Program-made: the position numbers and the translations under genes | DNA from: DATELY01 sp035276085 | GTDB lineage: Bacteria; Pseudomonadota; Gammaproteobacteria; Steroidobacterales; Steroidobacteraceae | NCBI GenBank assembly: GCA_035276085.1 | Contig: DATELY010000119.1 | Location: 1-7,126 of the forward strand | Length of the DNA: 7,126 nt | Direction of reading: 5' to 3' | The notes under the pieces: generated by a model | The model's database searches: none | Seen by the model: only the letters and a program-made list of their open reading frames with translations | What the model was told of the DNA's origin: nothing | Part shown: piece by piece, positions 6,298 through 7,126 of the stretch | How the letters are laid out: each line of letters opens with the position of its first letter | Numbering within the stretch: position 1 is the stretch's first letter

Positions 6298-6304
6298 CTC
6301 CCTC
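6298..6304 (-). promoter_or_regulatory. Ribosome-binding site fixing the GGDEF-EAL start
   Basis: On the minus strand GAGGGAG lies 5 nt before the ATG at 6290-6292, directly before the predicted membrane helix. The start at 6418 has no comparable signal and would place a proline- and arginine-rich stretch before the helix. Confidence 0.6.
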
Positions 6305-6464
6305 GCTTCCCCTCCCCACCCACGCCAAGACATAACTGCATCGACGTTGTAGCGGCAGGACAGCGCCGTGAAACAGCGGTGCTTTCCCGCGTGGCGCAGG
6401 ATTTGTGATCTTCCTCACCTTCTGCGCGTGGCCTTCGCAAAGAGGCGCGTGCAGCTCGGGAGGC

Positions 6465-6980
6465 TTAGCGGCGGCGCGGTGGCGGAACGTCCAGTTCGAC
6501 GATCCGCGCGGTGATCTTCCGGCCGCTGATGGCGAGGGTCGCCACGCTCACGGGCAGCTTGAAACGACGGGGACCCGCGCTGCCCGGGTTGACGTACAGC
6601 ACGCCGTCGCGGGATTCGATCCGCGGCTGATGCGAGTGGCCCGCGATCACCGCTGCTGTGCCTGGGGGCAAACGGTGAGATCGCAGATGGGCGATTTCAT
6701 GCACGACGAACAGGACGTGAGAGGCGAGCGCAATCGTCGCAGTGAGCGGCAGTTTGCGCGCCCACGGCGCATCGTCGTTGTTGCCCCGGACCGCGGTGAC
6801 CGGCGCAAGCGCCCGCAGCTGTTCCAGTATCGCCGGGCTGCCGATGTCTCCCGCGTGGATGATGTGGCTGACACCCTTCAACGCGGCCAGCGCCTCGGGG
6901 CGCATCAGACCGTGAGTATCCGAGATCAGGCCAACGACGGAGCGGGAAGCAGCGCGGACGCTGCGCGGGGCGGCACTCAC
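6465..6980 (-). CDS. YfcE/MJ0936-type metallophosphoesterase
   Basis: This 171-residue cytosolic protein belongs to the small calcineurin-like phosphodiesterases, which use two metal ions to cut phosphodiesters. Natural substrates are mostly unknown. All the metal-site motifs are present in order: GLISDTHG (Asp21, His23), HAGDIG (Asp45), GNND (Asn67), VVHE (His94) and GHSHQP (His115, His117), followed by the family's NPGSAGPRR. In many relatives the VVHE motif reads THG, so a glutamate follows the histidine here. Size is normal. I place the start at the GTG 6978-6980 because AAAGG (6988-6992) lies 7 nt before it; a GTG at 6998 would add six residues and has no such signal. The end of a proline-rich gene lies about 30 nt upstream on the same strand. 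About 170 nt separate it from the GGDEF-EAL gene, so that gene probably has its own promoter. Confidence 0.92.
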   Translation of the reverse strand: MSAAPRSVRAASRSVVGLISDTHGLMRPEALAALKGVSHIIHAGDIGSPAILEQLRALAPVTAVRGNNDDAPWARKLPLTATIALASHVLFVVHEIAHLRSHRLPPGTAAVIAGHSHQPRIESRDGVLYVNPGSAGPRRFKLPVSVATLAISGRKITARIVELDVPPPRRR

Positions 6981-6987
6981 AATCGCA

Positions 6988-6992
6988 CCTTT
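6988..6992 (-). promoter_or_regulatory. Ribosome-binding site for the metallophosphoesterase
   Basis: AAAGG on the minus strand, 7 nt before the GTG at 6978-6980, favours this start over the GTG at 6998. Confidence 0.5.
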
Positions 6993-7010
6993 CGCCACAG
7001 TGGCAGCCCG

Positions 7011-7126
7011 TCAGACCCAAACGGAGTCCGGTGGAGGCGGCTGCGCGGGATTGGGCGGCGTCTCGGGGGTCGAGCGGTCCGGAGGCGCGGTTGGGGATGG
7101 AATCGCAGGCGGCAATTGGGGGCGTC
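7011..7126 (-). CDS. C-terminal end of a proline-rich protein (partial, N-terminus off the right edge)
   Basis: One minus-strand frame is open from the right edge to a TGA at 7011-7013 and gives about 37 residues. They are very rich in proline, with segments such as PETPPNPAQPPPP and the end DSVWV. Third positions are mostly G or C, as in a real gene here. It would lie 30 nt upstream of the metallophosphoesterase start, in the same direction, as expected for an operon. The visible tail carries no diagnostic domain, so no function can be given. The opposite strand would read glycine-rich, but has no start or signal to support it. Confidence 0.45.
   Translation of the reverse strand, partial: RPQLPPAIPSPTAPPDRSTPETPPNPAQPPPPDSVWV

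Noticed and set aside
6360..6376. A possible promoter for the GGDEF-EAL gene, with TTTCAC and TACAAC-like boxes on the minus strand.
   Set aside because: The -35 match is too poor (two of six) to support a call, although a promoter in this gap is expected.
6424..6451. A 7-nt direct repeat (GCGCGTG at 6424-6430 and 6445-6451) between the metallophosphoesterase and GGDEF-EAL genes.
   Set aside because: It is short, GC-only apart from one base, and expected by chance in DNA of this composition.

Overview
The window is GC-rich and gene-dense and reads as a stretch of chromosome from a proteobacterium, most likely a gammaproteobacterium. The support is the strong G/C preference at third codon positions, a BtuE-type glutathione peroxidase, a GST-kappa/DsbA-fold isomerase and a PAS-GGDEF-EAL signalling protein. 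The genus cannot be fixed from sequence alone; the Nevskiales/Steroidobacter/Xanthomonadales range is a guess. I see no phage, IS element, CRISPR array, tRNA or rRNA.

Left block (1-2050, minus strand): a compact three-gene operon. An ECF-type sigma factor (2050 to 1478) overlaps by 4 nt (ATGA) a small two-helix membrane protein that is probably its anti-sigma partner (1481 to 1035). About 20 nt further on is a secreted or membrane protein (1014 to beyond the left edge). That protein has a signal peptide, bactofilin-like repeats of 17 residues and several C-terminal membrane helices. The arrangement suggests a self-contained envelope-response module.

Centre (2051-3155): a roughly 470-nt divergent intergenic region. 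It carries a perfect TTGACA box and a perfect 7-bp inverted repeat in front of a plus-strand thiol peroxidase of the glutathione peroxidase family (2522-3076). A GC-rich hairpin follows where this gene converges on the minus-strand block.

Right block (3156-7126, all minus strand, transcribed right to left): the end of a proline-rich protein cut by the window edge; a YfcE-like metallophosphoesterase; a gap of about 170 nt; a membrane-anchored PAS-GGDEF-EAL protein with both cyclic-di-GMP catalytic sites intact; an unrecognised cysteine-rich cytosolic protein; and a 2-hydroxychromene-2-carboxylate isomerase-family protein. The last three lie close together on one strand and may be co-transcribed.

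Most of the window is ordinary housekeeping, signalling and redox content. The parts most worth a second look are the sigma/membrane/bactofilin-like operon and the orphan cysteine-rich protein next to the cyclic-di-GMP enzyme. Very long open frames antisense to the real genes, such as one of 659 codons at 3806-5785, are composition artefacts.
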